Shown: positions 11,921 to 23,874, counted from the stretch's first letter. The stretch: 64,000 bases of DNA from Primula veris (GCA_963682055.1 OY821750.1:31194402-31258401); one strand, 5' to 3'. Program-made: numbers and translations. The notes: generated by a model from the sequence alone, not told the origin.

Positions 11921-14000
11921 AAACATTAATTGTCATCATCCAACACTTAAGGCATTTCGCAGAAGAGTTGCCAATTGCACATCGTAGTGTGATTGTTAGG
12001 TTCTTTCAACAGTTGTGTCTTTTCTTTTTGCAACTTTTGGTTTCTTATTCGTAAGAAGGTTAAAAGAATGGTTAAAGATTTATTCTTATTTCCTATAATT
12101 ACAAGATCTTGTTCAAATATTTAATAATTTTTAGTAAACAAAATATAACGGCCCTCAAAAACATGCTACAACTACAATTATCCATTAAATGAAAAAAAAA
12201 TCAATGCCGCACCCCCGCAAGACGGGTGATTTCTTGCTAATAATAAGTAAAGCCAAGAGTTTGTGAAGCTTCTAAATTTTGTCCCAAAATTCCCAAAAAT
12301 ATCCTATGTTTTTATTTATTTATTAATTACTCTATTGCGCCCTAATTTGATGATATTATATATCATTTTTTTTCCAACCCTCAACTTCTTTCAACGCTTA
12401 CCAATTACCCCTACAAAAAACTTTTCTTAATTTTTACTATTTTCTATTTTCATGCCACGGCTGAACACCGTACACGCAATACATGAGCATGTTTACTAGT
12501 AAGTATAGAAAAATATATAGTTGCGGGGTCAAGTAAAAATCAACTAAATATTTTGTGTTTATAACGTAATTGTAAGAGCACCCGTCAAATGTTGACGCAT
12601 TTCCCACAAATTTAGAAAATACATGCAAGCAAATGTAATCTTGTTTCTGCAACAGTTTGCGCCTATTTTCCTAAATTTTTCATTGTAAAATTGGTTCCTC
12701 AATTAAATTAAGGAACCAAAGATGGTCTTTTAAACCTTTATTTTCCTCAATTACCCCTAAATTGAACTCCATATTTAAAAGTATTAAAGTATTAGTGAGA
12801 GGAAACAAAGATCGAAAGAGAAAATTGAGTCTCAAAAATAGTGTGTGATCCAGATCGAGAGAGAAGGTAAGAATAGAAACATAGACAAAAAGTTAGATCG
12901 AGATATATATATGGAGATAAATTGAGATCAATAGATATGGGGGACTAAGATCAATAAGATGAATGTAGGTTGAAGAGAGAGGAGAGAACGTCGGTAGCAC
13001 CGACATCGGACGGGATGTCACTGTCGTCAATGAGAAAAAGGTGGTGTTAAACCATCTTCTAATGAGAGAAAACAAACTGGATAAATAAGTAAAAATAGAT
13101 TATCCCACATTGGAGAGCAATTGCATATCTTTATAACATGGGATATAGTAGACTTTGTATTATTGAGAATTATTAGGAAACAGTCAACTTTCACAACCTG
13201 TTTGCATAAAAATGTGTAAAATAGATTAAAAAAAAATTGTTTAATATTTAAGTTTATCACAGACCCACCTAGGGTTCTATATTTTTATTTGAATTTTTAG
13301 TGTGTTGTACAATTTGTTTTTAATTTATCAAATTGTAATTTGTTGAAAATACAAAAAATAAATTAGCTATTGAAAAACATTATCTAACGATCCATTTTCT
13401 AATCTAACGGTGGTTAAGATGACTGTATCATAAACAGTCAAATAAAGTAAATGTTCCAAAAAAGCACTCGTATTATTAGATAGGTCAGTATTTAGTGTAG
13501 TTATGATAGGTAACACATGTAGCGTATGTGGCACATTTATATCGTAAAATAAAGGGAGATTTATAAATATATACATATCAATCAACTTAATTACAAAAAA
13601 TCCGTCAATATGTACTTCTTTATAATTATTTACATATATTTATTTACAATTAGATACATATGTCATAAAAAATAACAAAATATAAATAATCAAAAAAAAA
13701 TTGAATTTTTTTTTGAAAATAATCTTACTTTAGATATACACCGTAAGATTTAAGGGTAAAATAGTAATATCAGGGTTTTTTTAATAAAATTTTAGATCAT
13801 ACAATTCAGATCTAATATAAATTTATCCAACGGTACACGAATTAACAGGATTTATTCTCGTTTACTATAGCAACGGGACAAAAGGGGAACCATGACTGGT
13901 GGAGGGTTCTATTTATAAGAAACGAAAAGTTGCAAAAAGGAAAGACAACTGTTGAAAAAACCTAACAATCACACTATTGGGATGATGGCAATTAATGTTT
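11921..14000. mobile_element. Element of about 2.1 kb with diverged terminal inverted repeats
   Basis: The left arm (11921-12049) contains AAACATTAATTG, TAGTGTGATTGTTAGGTT and CAACAGTTGTGTC, then TTTTTGCAACTTTT. The right arm (13911-14000) contains the same blocks in the same order in reverse complement. The left arm has about 41 bp of extra sequence between the first two blocks. The interior has no recognisable transposase. Long arms and lack of coding sequence suggest a non-autonomous Mutator-like element, but no TSD is evident. A third partial copy of the arm lies at about 23967-24010. Confidence 0.5.
13225..13445 (+). repeat. Dispersed repeat family A, copy 2
   Basis: It shares AGGGTTCTATATTTTTATTT, TGTTTTTAATTTAT and TCTAATCTAACGG-type blocks in order with 42470-42690, and a shorter part with 2580-2760. 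It lies inside the 2.1 kb inverted-repeat element. Confidence 0.6.
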
Positions 14001-15736
14001 ACACAATTACTTAACCAATGTTGTTGTATAATTTATATCCTCGACTAACATATATAAAAAAGAAAGAAATGTAAACATAATATTTTCAAATACAAAAAAA
14101 ATCTAAGTTTTTGTTAACACACAATTTCATTTATACTTTTAGCTATTGAGTAAGACCTTAATTAGATGGACAAAATTATAGCGTTTTAAAACATCAGTTT
14201 TTGACTACATAAAATTAGAATAACCAATTAAATTAGTTCATGTTTTACAAATTAGAAGTCATGTCAAAGTATTTAAAACATATCAAACTGGAATTATGTG
14301 ATATATTGAGTAGTTAAATTAGTATAGATTATTATAAGTTATGTAGATTCTTTTTTACCTTTAAATAAAATGGACCGACATAAAAGACTAGCACAAAGCA
14401 CACCCTTCAGACTTTTTATATAGTAAGATAATAGACATGTGTTCTGTAGCTGCTTTCTAAATAAGCAAGTTGAGGCTCAACTTGTAACCTTTCGAGAATA
14501 TGCATACCAGTTACCTCACATTTTTCTTCATATTTAACTTAATTAGCATCATTTTTATATTTTTAGCATAACAGTTTAACTTTGTATATTTTTCAGCCTT
14601 CCTATCAAATTTTAATATACTTCCTATCAAATTTTAATATACTTCTATCAATTTTTTTCAACCCAAATTAATTTTCTATAACAATCACATTAAATAACTT
14701 ACAAGTTTTCTCGTATTTAAAGTAAAAAGTACACTTTTACAACTTATAAGTAAACATTTTGGTTTATACAAATTATCAGTTTTTTTTTTATCAATTTCTC
14801 TATTAAAATTATACAACTCATCTTTTTGTTATTTTATTAATTTATATGTCAAAAGTACAGATAAATGAGAGAGAATAAAAGAAAAATAAGAGAGATAAAT
14901 TATTATTTTAATTATAAGGAAACATTTTGATTCCTTATATTTGAGAGATATTTGAGTTCATGTAAATTTAAGGTAGTGGATAGGGAAACTGATACGTGTA
15001 CAATTTTAGAACAATCTTCTCAGATAAATGAGTCATATAAGTGAACTGATGCACTTAGTCTTATCCGGTGATTATATTGATTTTCCAGAGATAACTTTTA
15101 TCTTTAGTACTGAATAAAAGGAAGCATGTGAGAATAAAACAAATACATTACAAAAAAGAAAACAGAATACACCATTTGAACAACATTTTGAACACTACTG
15201 AGCAGTATCTTTGTAACTAGTTGCACCATGCATGTTTCAACTTGCTAGGGAAATATTTAATATTGTGTCAATTATTAAATGGTGAAATCCAGACATATCA
15301 TTACTCAAGGTTTGATTTAACAAAAGAACATAAAGATTGGGGGACCATAAACACCCCATACTCTAAATTTCAAAAATGAAAAAACAAAGAGATGATATCA
15401 CATGGTTACATGTGCTGGAATGGGGTCTTGTTTTATCACTTATATTTTCTTAGATATTATTGTTTGTGCATTGTAGTATGACAATGTCTCGTTTTTTTGC
15501 CTGTTAATTATTTACCACTAAGTTTACGTGTTTTGGAAACTTATATTTTCTTATAGGTGTTGTGATCATGGTTGCTATATATTTAAGGTCAATTATAAGA
15601 GCACGACACGAAACGGGCTCATTCAAGTCCTATGTATTAGTTGATAATGATAAGGCCATGTCCGAGTCCAAATAATATCCAGAACTTAATAAATCATATT
15701 GAAGGTATTACAGAAGCCACCAAACAAGGGAATTTT
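14001..15736. other. AT-rich intergenic DNA
   Basis: A small direct duplication (CTATCAAATTTTAATATACTT, about 14603 and 14625) is the only structure noticed. No gene is supported. Confidence 0.45.
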
Positions 15737-15882
15737 CAATACAATGTTTGATTTAGTGAGAGTCAAAAGTTGTCGCAAGTCTGTCACAAATTGACTAAAT
15801 TATCACAAAGCCGTCACAAATTGACTAAACCGTTACAAAACCGTAACAAAAACCGTCGCTATTTGGGTAGTTTTTTTTAGTG
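15737..15882 (-). mobile_element. CACTA-type MITE, copy 1 (reverse orientation)
   Basis: Read on the minus strand it starts CACTAAAAAAAACTACCC, continues AAATAGCGACGG, carries repeated GTGACGG/GTGACA-type subterminal motifs and ends in the block CTCACTAAATCAAACATTGT. This is the same element as at 32186-32373 and 39041-39233, shorter through a small deletion near its other end. CACTA ends with clustered subterminal motifs are typical of non-autonomous CACTA elements. The flanking 3 bp (TTT/TTC) is an imperfect TSD. Confidence 0.7.
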
Positions 15883-16598
15883 TTCGTGGTTATAAATATG
15901 GAGGGTTCAAAGGGCTTAAGTTATCAAGCTGTTAACGCATCGTTGTTGATTATTTAATACATTAGGAGCTTTTAAAGTCGTCGTTTTTTATAATTAATAA
16001 TTCTCTCTTTGAAAATAGGCTGTTTGCAGGTACAAGTGATCAAAGTCTAATGGTAAGCATAATATACTAGGGTATCAATCAGTTGAACCGTGATGGTGAG
16101 TTCTTAAAATCTATTGATTAAGAAGGTAACAATTAGAGAAGAGAACAAACTCTTTGTTTTACCCAACTACACTTAATTTCGTTATTTTAAGTGTTTTTCA
16201 AGTTGAAAGGTGGTAGGTCTAATGTACTATAAATTCAGTTATCTTTTAATGTTTATTTTTCATTTCCATTCTTAAAGGCTTGTTTAAAATATAAGTAAGT
16301 GATATTTCGTGATTGTAACTCTGATTTTGACTAAACTATATTTGTAGTCAATAAGCGTTTATATCGTCTTTACATGACAAGGTTTCTAACTCTTGGTAGG
16401 TAACGGGACGCATTTCTAACAGATATGATTATATTTATGTTTCTAACTCTTTACATGTAAGTTGTAACAAGTCGCGGTCGGTAGGTTGTTTGTTTTGTAT
16501 ATTTAGTTTTCAAAATCTGATTTAGATATATCAAATATACACCCGATCTCTTATCAATTGGTGTTACTTCAATTTATTTTTCATTTAACGGCTTATTG
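15883..16598. other. Intergenic DNA, nothing recognised
   Basis: No supported feature. Confidence 0.4.
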
Positions 16599-16738
16599 CT
16601 AGTTGCGGATCTACCAAATTCGGACAGTTGCAAATAATTTGAAATAAAAATAAGGCAAAGATGTGAATAAAAAATATAGCATCGCGCATGGTCGAATGGC
16701 GACGCCCCTCCCATTTGAATTTTCGGTTCCGTCCCATT
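16599..16738. mobile_element. MITE related to 9851-10081
   Basis: The left end is GCTAGTTGCGGATCTACC. The right end in reverse complement is ATGGGACGGAACCG and is preceded by CCATTTGAATTTTC, as in the other copy. It contains GCGACGCCCCTCCC in place of GCGACCCCC. It is diverged and non-coding. Confidence 0.4.
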
Positions 16739-18240
16739 ATAGCCAAATATTGTATCTGCTTAATATTATTCAAAATTCTTTGAACGATAATCTAGAGTTC
16801 AAATTTCAAAATACTTTTCCCCTTATCTGAATCCTAACAAATTCTGTTTTCTCATTGGTGTTTTTCTGAACTTTTCCTAATTTTGTAGCCCAGTTGTCCC
16901 ATCTATGACGTAGAGTAAAACAAAATTTGGTCCTCATACTTCAAAATGAAAATCTAATTAATAGTCACTAAACTCTGAAAAGCTAACATGGTTGGCTCAA
17001 AACTTTTGAAAGTACCATTTTTGGCTTCTTTTGTTAATTTTTCCAAATTCAAAATCAATATTGTTAGTAGGTGAATATATCATAAAATCAACAAAACTTA
17101 TTGTAAGATAATGAGTTAACTACAATGAAACCATCAAAGTGTGATGGTAATATCAATATGGTATATTTTGTTAATATAATTTATCATTTACTCCAAAACG
17201 GAAGGAGTAAATTTTGTAAAAAAACTTTACAAAAATAAGTATTTGATTCTCAGACTTAGAAACAAAACAGATATAGTCACTTCATTCTTTAAAGAACATT
17301 GGCCTACAATATTCGAAACTGCGATATTTTGTCACTGTCCTTAGTTTTCCTATAATATTCATATTGACATAAAATAAATAAAGTCATACTGACATTGTTG
17401 CCATGGTAGTAAAAGTGAACAACATAAATTATTGTTGAATTGAAACTCATTTAATTATGATTAAACGGGTGTGATGGTAAATTGGTAATATGGTATAGTT
17501 TGATATGATCTCTATCACCCGGCATGACAGCATATCTTACAAAATGAACCAAATATTTCATTCTTTATACAATTGTTATCTAGGTTAAGACAATTGATGA
17601 CAATGGAACGATAACTTTTATTTTTTTTCAATATAAAATGAGAAAAGAATGAGACTAAAAGTTGCATGATATTTCATGTCATTAATAACAATTTTTAATA
17701 AAAGTCAGACTTTGTTAAAACCTTCAACTATTTTGGCATGGACCAAGTAGTTCGTATGATTTTCATCGGTATGGATGTGTTGTTATTAAAAGAAATGTCA
17801 CACGTTAACAGACATCTTTTCAAAAATTGTGGATAAATTGATTGACGCTAAATTTTAACAATATTTTAGCAAAGGAATCAGTGACTATTATGTTGCTTAA
17901 CTTTAGTGACAATCAATTTTCCAACGGTTTTAATAAAAAGTGAGTTATTATCCCGATATTTTTTTTATAGTGAGTGGAGATGGCTACACCTTCTCTCCCT
18001 ACAATTGAGAAAGATGAAAAAAAAATCCTTGGCAATGTGGCTAAATTCTATAAAAATAAGTATTTACGAGAAAAATATATATCTTGAATATCAACCTCTT
18101 TCATTTTGGTTTGTGGTTACGTCTAATATTATTTATCTTAAAGCTCGAGATCCAATACAATTTTGATAAATATTAAAAGTACCATATTAAAATAAAAAAT
18201 AAGTGTAACTATAGGAACCATTTTATTAAATTTTTCATAA
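16739..18240. other. Intergenic DNA with a CACTA-like terminus at 17972
   Basis: The string TTTTTTTTATAGTG ending at 17972 is the reverse complement of a CACTATAAAAAAAA terminus. Upstream repeats of the TTAGCAA/TTGCTTAA type resemble subterminal motifs. The opposite end was not located. Nothing else is supported. Confidence 0.35.
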
Positions 18241-18340
18241 CTGCCCCCACTTTGGCACATAAAAGCAAGAGAGAGCGTTTTTTCTGTGGTTATCATGCTC
18301 TGTGCGTGAATGAAATCAAAACCCTATCTCTCCACTTTTC

Positions 18341-18352
18341 TCTCTATAAAGC
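18341..18352 (+). promoter_or_regulatory. Putative TATA box of the MIR396 locus
   Basis: CTCTATAAAG lies about 125 bp upstream of the mature miR396 arm and is surrounded by C+T-rich sequence (CTCTCCACTTTTCTCT), as is common at plant RNA polymerase II start sites. Position and composition fit a promoter for the primary microRNA transcript. The start site itself is not proven. Confidence 0.45.
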
Positions 18353-18454
18353 TGTTCTAACAGATTGTTTGTGCTACTGTGGTGTGGTCCTTTCTCTCTT
18401 GTTTTCCCATGTTCCGAGAGCCAAGCGTTACACTCATAGATAGAATGCGAGCAA

Positions 18455-18600
18455 AACAAGTCCGTGTCATGCTTTTCCACAGCTTTCTTGAACTTATTCC
18501 GTTCGCTCCGTTGAAATATTCTAGTTTGTTTGTATTTTCTTAGGGCGAATAGCGAGAAGTTCAAGAAAGCTGTGGGAAGATATGGCACGAGGACTTTTAG
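18455..18600 (+). ncRNA. MIR396: microRNA396 precursor (miR396b-type)
   Basis: The 21 nt mature arm at 18475-18495 begins TTCCACAGCTTTC and ends TTGAACTT, identical to the conserved plant miR396b as I know it. The 3p arm at 18559-18579 (GTTCAAGAAAGCTG, TGGGAAG) pairs with it along its whole length with one G:U. The stem extends below the duplex (AAGTCC-GTGTCAT on the 5' side with ATGGCACGAGGACTT on the 3' side). The loop is about 60 nt. miR396 is made by DCL1 and loaded into AGO1. It represses GROWTH-REGULATING FACTOR mRNAs and so limits cell proliferation in leaves and other organs. The odd part is downstream: the 3p arm with its flanks is repeated three more times at a 152 bp period, so several alternative hairpins are possible. 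Confidence 0.92.
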
Positions 18601-19110
18601 TCTTTTATGCTGTCGTTACGGTCCAATTTTGAGGTTTTATCCCTCAACTATGGTATATAATTCTCTTTTTATGTTGTTTATTTGTATTATCTTAGGGCGA
18701 TCAGCGAGAAGTTCAAGAAAGCTGTGGGAAGATATGGTACGAGGACTTTTAGTCTTTTATGCTGTCGTTACGGTCCAATTTTGAGGTTTTATCCCTCATC
18801 TATGGTATATAATTCTCTTTTTATGTTGTTTATTTGTATTATCTTAGGGCGAATAGCGAGAAGTTCAAGAAAGTTGTGGGAAGATATGGTACGAGGACTT
18901 TTAGTCTTTTTATGTTGTCGTTACGGTCCAATTATGAGGTTTTATCCCTCAACTATGGTATATAATTCTGTTTTTATGTTGTTTATTTGTATTATCTAGG
19001 GCGATTAGCGAGAAGTTCAAGAAAGCTGTGGGAAGATATGGCACGAGGACTTTTAGTCTTTTTATGTTGTCGTTACAGTCCAATTATGTGTTTTATCGCT
19101 CAACTATGGT
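18526..19110 (+). repeat. 152 bp tandem repeat, 4 copies, each carrying a miR396 3p arm
   Basis: The marker AGGGCGA(A/T)(T/C)AGCGAGAAG starts at 18542, 18694, 18846 and 18998, a period of exactly 152 bp. Each unit contains AAGTTCAAGAAAGCTGTGGG (the third has one C-to-T change) at about 18557, 18709, 18861 and 19013. Each then has GAGGACTTTTAGTC, the phrase CGTTACGGTCCAATT and TTTTATCCCTCAACTATGG. Unit borders fall inside the hairpin loop, so only the 3p arm and not the 5p arm was amplified. The copies are about 95% alike, which indicates a recent expansion. Long frames here change phase from copy to copy because 152 is not a multiple of three, so they are not coding. Confidence 0.95.
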
Positions 19111-19950
19111 AATTCTCTTTCCCGACCTCTTGGCTAATACTTGAGATTTAATTTTTCAATATTTTAATTGCTTTCTTATAAAATTTAAGTGTTTCATCAA
19201 AATATATGTTTTTTCCTAAAATATGGTAATTCTCTTTACTAGTTTACTTGGGATATACTTGAGAGTTGAAACTCTTCCTTAAGTTTCGAATTTCCATTTT
19301 GAAAGAATTATGAGTTTGGTTTGATCTAAATATTTGTTTTCTCCCTCCATTTTCTTTTTTATACGTGTTTTCTCGATAATTATGGTAATTTTCTTTACTA
19401 TTCACTTTGCGACTACGTGAGAGTTGAGATAAGTTACTGTTTTATGTTTTAAATTGCTATTCTTGAAAGTTTCAAGTGTTGTTTCATCCAACAATTCTCT
19501 TTACTAATCCACTTAGGAAATACTTGATAGTTGAGATAATTTAATGTTTTAAGTTTTAAAGTGCTATTTCAAAAGAATTAGCAATAGTGTTGTTTCATCC
19601 GATTATTTGTCTTCTCCCTCAATTGTGGCAATTCTGCTTCCGAATTCACTTAGCTTATATTTGATAGTTTAGGTAATTTAGTTTTCTAAAATTTACATTG
19701 CTATATTGAAAGAATTACAACATTTATAGGAGTGCTGTTAATTCTTGTTAATTCTTGTTCCTAATTCTGTTGGCTAGTACTTTAGAGTTGAGATAATCTA
19801 CGGTTTTACATTTCATAGTTTCATCCAATTATGTGTTTTAATCTCTCTCAACTATGGTTGTACTCTTTCTTAATTTATTTGGTCAAAACTTGATAATTGA
19901 GATATACAATTTGTTGTTTTGAGTTCTAACTTGTCCTTTAGAAATAAGTA
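19090..19950 (+). repeat. Degenerate repeat tail following the MIR396 array
   Basis: Diverged units of roughly 110-150 bp contain TATGGTAATTCTCTTTACTA, then ACTTGAGAGTTGAGATAAT, a TTTTAAATTGCTAT block and GTTTCATCCAATTAT. Starts are recognisable near 19098, 19223, 19382, 19490, 19620, 19750 and 19850. The first unit joins the last 152 bp copy through CTCAACTATGG, so the two arrays share an ancestral boundary. It is non-coding. Confidence 0.6.
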
Positions 19951-20761
19951 GCTCAGCATTATTTTTCACTCATAAACCCTTAAGAAATATCAATATCGTT
20001 GACATGTCATGCGCAGCGACTGCTAGTTTTTCAAGTTTAGAGTGTTTGCTCTAAGTTAATTTTTCGCTTACAGTCGCATTTGATTATATTGTGAATGTTT
20101 TTAAAAGCATAAGGAATGTTTTTAATGTGATTCTTTCTGAGTAATTTCAATCAATCGGATATTCGTATTGTCGACACTTATCAGACCAGATGGAGTAATT
20201 ATCTGATAAATTGGTTGATTCACGTTTGGATAATTTTCCTTTGTGGAAAAAAAAGAATCATAGCTTATTTCTAAAGAATTTTTTTACTGTATATATGTAC
20301 TTGTAGTTGTATATACTCATGAGTAGTATTCTTTACTACAGGTCTCAGCTTTAGTCAGAGAGATATTTCTGAATCTTCACTTGGACATGGTAAAAAAATT
20401 TCTAAACTATAGTAGTTCATAATATTAACCAATCTATTTTACATGAATTGTTAAATATAATCCCTAAGTTTATATGCTAAAATGATAAGCATAATTCGTT
20501 ATTGACTTATTGGCCCTAGATATTATTCATAATTGAGCTGGATATAATGTCTCAATGAGTCCAACCTACTTTCGAAAATTCATAATATTGCATTATTACT
20601 GTTTATTGATTTATTGAGCTTAGAGATTGGCTCAATCAAACATAGCTTTATATTTCTCTCAATTAACAAAATGGCTCTTCATTGCCTTTAAAATAGCTTT
20701 AAGGGAATACATAACCCAGCATACAAAATTTACCTATATTAAGTGGTGATGGCTAGCCATA
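19951..20761. other. Intergenic DNA, nothing recognised
   Basis: No supported gene or transposon end. Confidence 0.4.
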
Positions 20762-21110
20762 TCATACTATTATAATAAGTTAACCCAAAAAAAAAAATGA
20801 ATCTATCAAATTTTGTTTAATTTTTTCAAAAATACCCTTACTGTACATTACTAATTACTCATATAGCCTAATGCAATTCAAATATTTAAATAACTAAATA
20901 AGTATGTTATTTTTCACACATCTGAATTCATCTCTCAAACAAATTATCACACATGTATTTTTATACTCCTGTAACAACAAAACATTATATTTACGATTTT
21001 TAATTTACTATTTTCATTCAATCATTTTTGCAATTTTTTAAAAAATCTTAATTTTATTTTTTTGGGATCATATTTATACCACTACGTATCGCGTGTGCTA
21101 CGATTAGTAG
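20762..21110 (+). mobile_element. Helitron-like non-autonomous element (degraded)
   Basis: The left end ATCATACTATTATAATAAG and the first 60 bp (ending TTTTTTCAAAAATACC) match the left part of the element at 40448-40727. The right end, CGTGTGCTACGATTAGTAGT, matches its hairpin-CTAGT terminus with changes. TC at the 5' side, a 3' hairpin followed by CTAG-T and insertion between A and T are Helitron features. Here the 3' tetranucleotide is mutated. Confidence 0.45.
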
Positions 21111-21971
21111 TTTATAATATAAAAAAATCTAACCAATGCCACTTAGGCATTGGTTAACCATGTATGATATTTGTTTCTATATATTATTCGTAGTAATTTA
21201 TTAATAATATTTCCATAATATGAGTAAATCAAAGATATATATTTGGTAAACCCAAGATGTTAGGATAAATGAAACAAAAGTGCAACTTGAATTTGGAAAG
21301 ATATTTAGTGGTTAAACGATGTTCGGGGGAACTCGTTAGCCAAACCGTTGTAATATAATGAAGCTAAGTGAGTCGAAATCATGTAAAAGGAAGCTTGGTC
21401 AGTTTAATTCATTTGTAAACTAATGTATAAAAGCCACATTCTGAATAATCTACAGAAGTGTGGTGGTGTTTATGAATCTCAAGAAAAGTTTGTTTTGGTC
21501 CCCATACTTTCAAGTGTAACAGTAACGATTCAATGTTTTGAAATGTCGTGTAAATTAATTCAATACTAATCTTTGTACTCTCAAAATACCGTGACAGTCG
21601 CAGGAAATTACAATAAGACTGTGAACGAAGAAAACTTGTCATCGATTCTAAAATCTAGAGACCAAAGCTAATACTAGTATTAAGAACTGGATCTTTTAAT
21701 TTTTAAAATAAAAACTATGAACTTTCTTTTCTTGGTACCGTGATACATAACCGAATTTTAAACCAGGGTGGTGAATTTTTTGCTATAATGTGGCAGAGAA
21801 GATTCCACAAGTTTCCTCTTTATCAGCAATAATAGCTACTTCATCTTATTTGCCTTTTGTTTTCACTTTTAGGTGATCTCCTCCATTTCCGTGAAAAAGG
21901 TTTAACTTTGTCACTTTCCTTGATTTTCTTTTACCCTTCCCTCACTATACTTTACGATATACATTCACACG
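21111..21971. other. Intergenic DNA, nothing recognised
   Basis: No supported feature. A 77-codon minus-strand frame (21642-21409) has no recognisable motif. Confidence 0.4.
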
Positions 21972-22140
21972 TAGGGTTGTAAATGAGCCGAGCCGATGTT
22001 ATCTCTCTTCAATCTCGACTCGTTTATTAAACGAGCCATAAAATATTATTCAGCGTTTATAGACGAGACTGTTTACGAGCCCGTTCATGAGTATTGACTG
22101 AGCACGTTTTCATATAAGTTTAGCATCATTTCGTTTTAAA
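21972..22140 (+). mobile_element. hAT-like MITE fragment
   Basis: TAGGGTTGTAAATGAGCCGA, followed by ACTCGTTTATTAAACGAGCC, resembles the common plant hAT-type non-autonomous ends (TAGGGGTGTAAATG and similar) with ACGAGCC motifs inside. The opposite terminus was not found, so this is probably truncated. Confidence 0.4.
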
Positions 22141-22444
22141 AAATCATTTTTACTTAGCTAAAAGCAATGTTAATATAAGCAATAATACATTTAGTTTAAA
22201 TTGGATTTAGTTTTGAAAAATAAGTTTTTTACATGAATCGAAGAGTCTTTATCGACTATCAACATCATATTTGATAAATTTTACGTGGGATTGGTGGGAT
22301 TCACGGCCGGCCCAGTGCCTACAAACACCTAAGTCCCGGATAATTTGATCAAATAAAAAAGCTCCTTTTTACAAACTAAAAATTAACTGAAAAACAATAA
22401 ATAAAACAATAAAATGTAACTATAGTTTGGTTTAGATGTTATGT

Positions 22445-22600
22445 TGTAGGCCTAGTTGGTAAAATTTGTTAGACTGATCTAGGAGGTCTTGAATTCGAGT
22501 CGGCCTCTGGGGGCTCGAACTCGTGACGTATGGGGTGATGCGCATCATTGGATGCCTATACCACTCGGGTGCAGTGAAGCTAATCAATCATAACACGACT
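22445..22600 (+). mobile_element. Possible tRNA-derived SINE fragment
   Basis: GTAGGCCTAGTTGGTAAAA (A-box-like) is followed 40 bp later by GGTCTTGAATTCGAGTCGG (B-box-like, GAATTCGAGTC). The spacing and order are those of an RNA polymerase III internal promoter. The sequence does not fold as a true tRNA and lacks an obvious A- or T-tail or TSD, so it may be a degraded SINE or a coincidence. Confidence 0.35.
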
Positions 22601-23874
22601 AAAAATATGATAATCCGGTTATACATTTGCATAAATACATAATTTCTTAACAGAATAATTTCGACGCCCTTTTTCTCGATCGGCACCTGATCATTAGGGT
22701 AGTTTGGGCCGACTCTGGTGCAATTTATGAGTTAGTTTGTATATTAGAGAAAATCAAATTAAGATGAACTGATGAGTTGCCAATTAGTGGCCCTATGTGG
22801 CTTAGGCGCTAGCCAAAGCTATGATGCATGAGTGGCGTTTTATTTTTCTAACATAAATTTTCAAATGGTTATAGGAAAATAATCTAGAATTTGATTAACT
22901 TAATTAGCTTTAAGTATTAGAGCATCCAGAATGATACATTTACCTTTCTTTTTATATAAAAATCTTAGTTGACAAGCATTTTTTACTCTACATTAGTTAA
23001 CCAATGTTAAATTATCAATTAACTTTAACTTTGTGAAGGATATTGTTAAATTTAACAAGGTATTTAGTTGATGATGTGCCAAAACTAATTGACTATTTCT
23101 ATAACAAGGTATAGTATAATAGAGCAATGTGCTATTGATTAGTAATTATATTTTAATTAGGAAGAAGATAACTTTGTTAAATAACATACCAACATTAAAT
23201 ATAACATACACACATGTAAGTTAACATGTTAACTAAATAATGATGTGTCACTATTTAACATGTTAAAATTTGATTATTACTTATCCATTTTCATTTTGTT
23301 TTTTAGTCGAACTTGGCATGCACATAAAATTAATTAAGGAACCAAATAAAATAAAATAAAATAAAATAAAGGGTTTTTCATTTTATCATTAATGTTAGCA
23401 CCCGCATAAGATTCTCTGGAAACTAATTAAAATTTTACAAAATTTTACTTGTCCTTTTCAGAAATGTTCTGTTAGTCCCCACTATTTATTGCTATATTGG
23501 GTCAGAATGGTAGTTGGTCTTCTAATTTCGTACTTATTTCGTACCATTTTGCTTTAAACAAAACCAGACATATGTAGCCACGTTACTAATATCTTAAACG
23601 TGTCGATATTCTATTAGTAGATCACTAAAAAACCAATCTCTAGCACATGCTTTAAATTGCTCCTAGGTCATTAGATTTTATTTAAAAAAGCATCTTGTTT
23701 AATTCAGTGTAGTTTATATAGAATCAGAGCCGCTAAAGTTTGTAAATGGTATTTAAATTAAGATCTGATATAATTTATAACTCAGCTATTGGTTTAATAA
23801 TAGTACATATTTTTTTTAATGAATTTGATAGTATTTCACTTTAGTCAAAATCTTTCTTTCAATTGTGTCGGTCT
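22601..23874. other. Intergenic DNA with an (AAAAT)n run
   Basis: A short AAAAT pentanucleotide repeat (about five units) lies at 23344-23370. No gene was found. Confidence 0.45.

Noticed and set aside
17187..17215. Short TTTACTCC...GGAGTAAA palindrome as a Stowaway MITE
   Set aside because: Only an 8 bp inverted match around a 13 bp spacer, with no TA-flanked pair of ends at a reasonable distance.
18530..18999. 84 and 105 codon frames in the MIR396 region
   Set aside because: They are products of the 152 bp tandem repeat, change phase from unit to unit, and overlap the microRNA arms.
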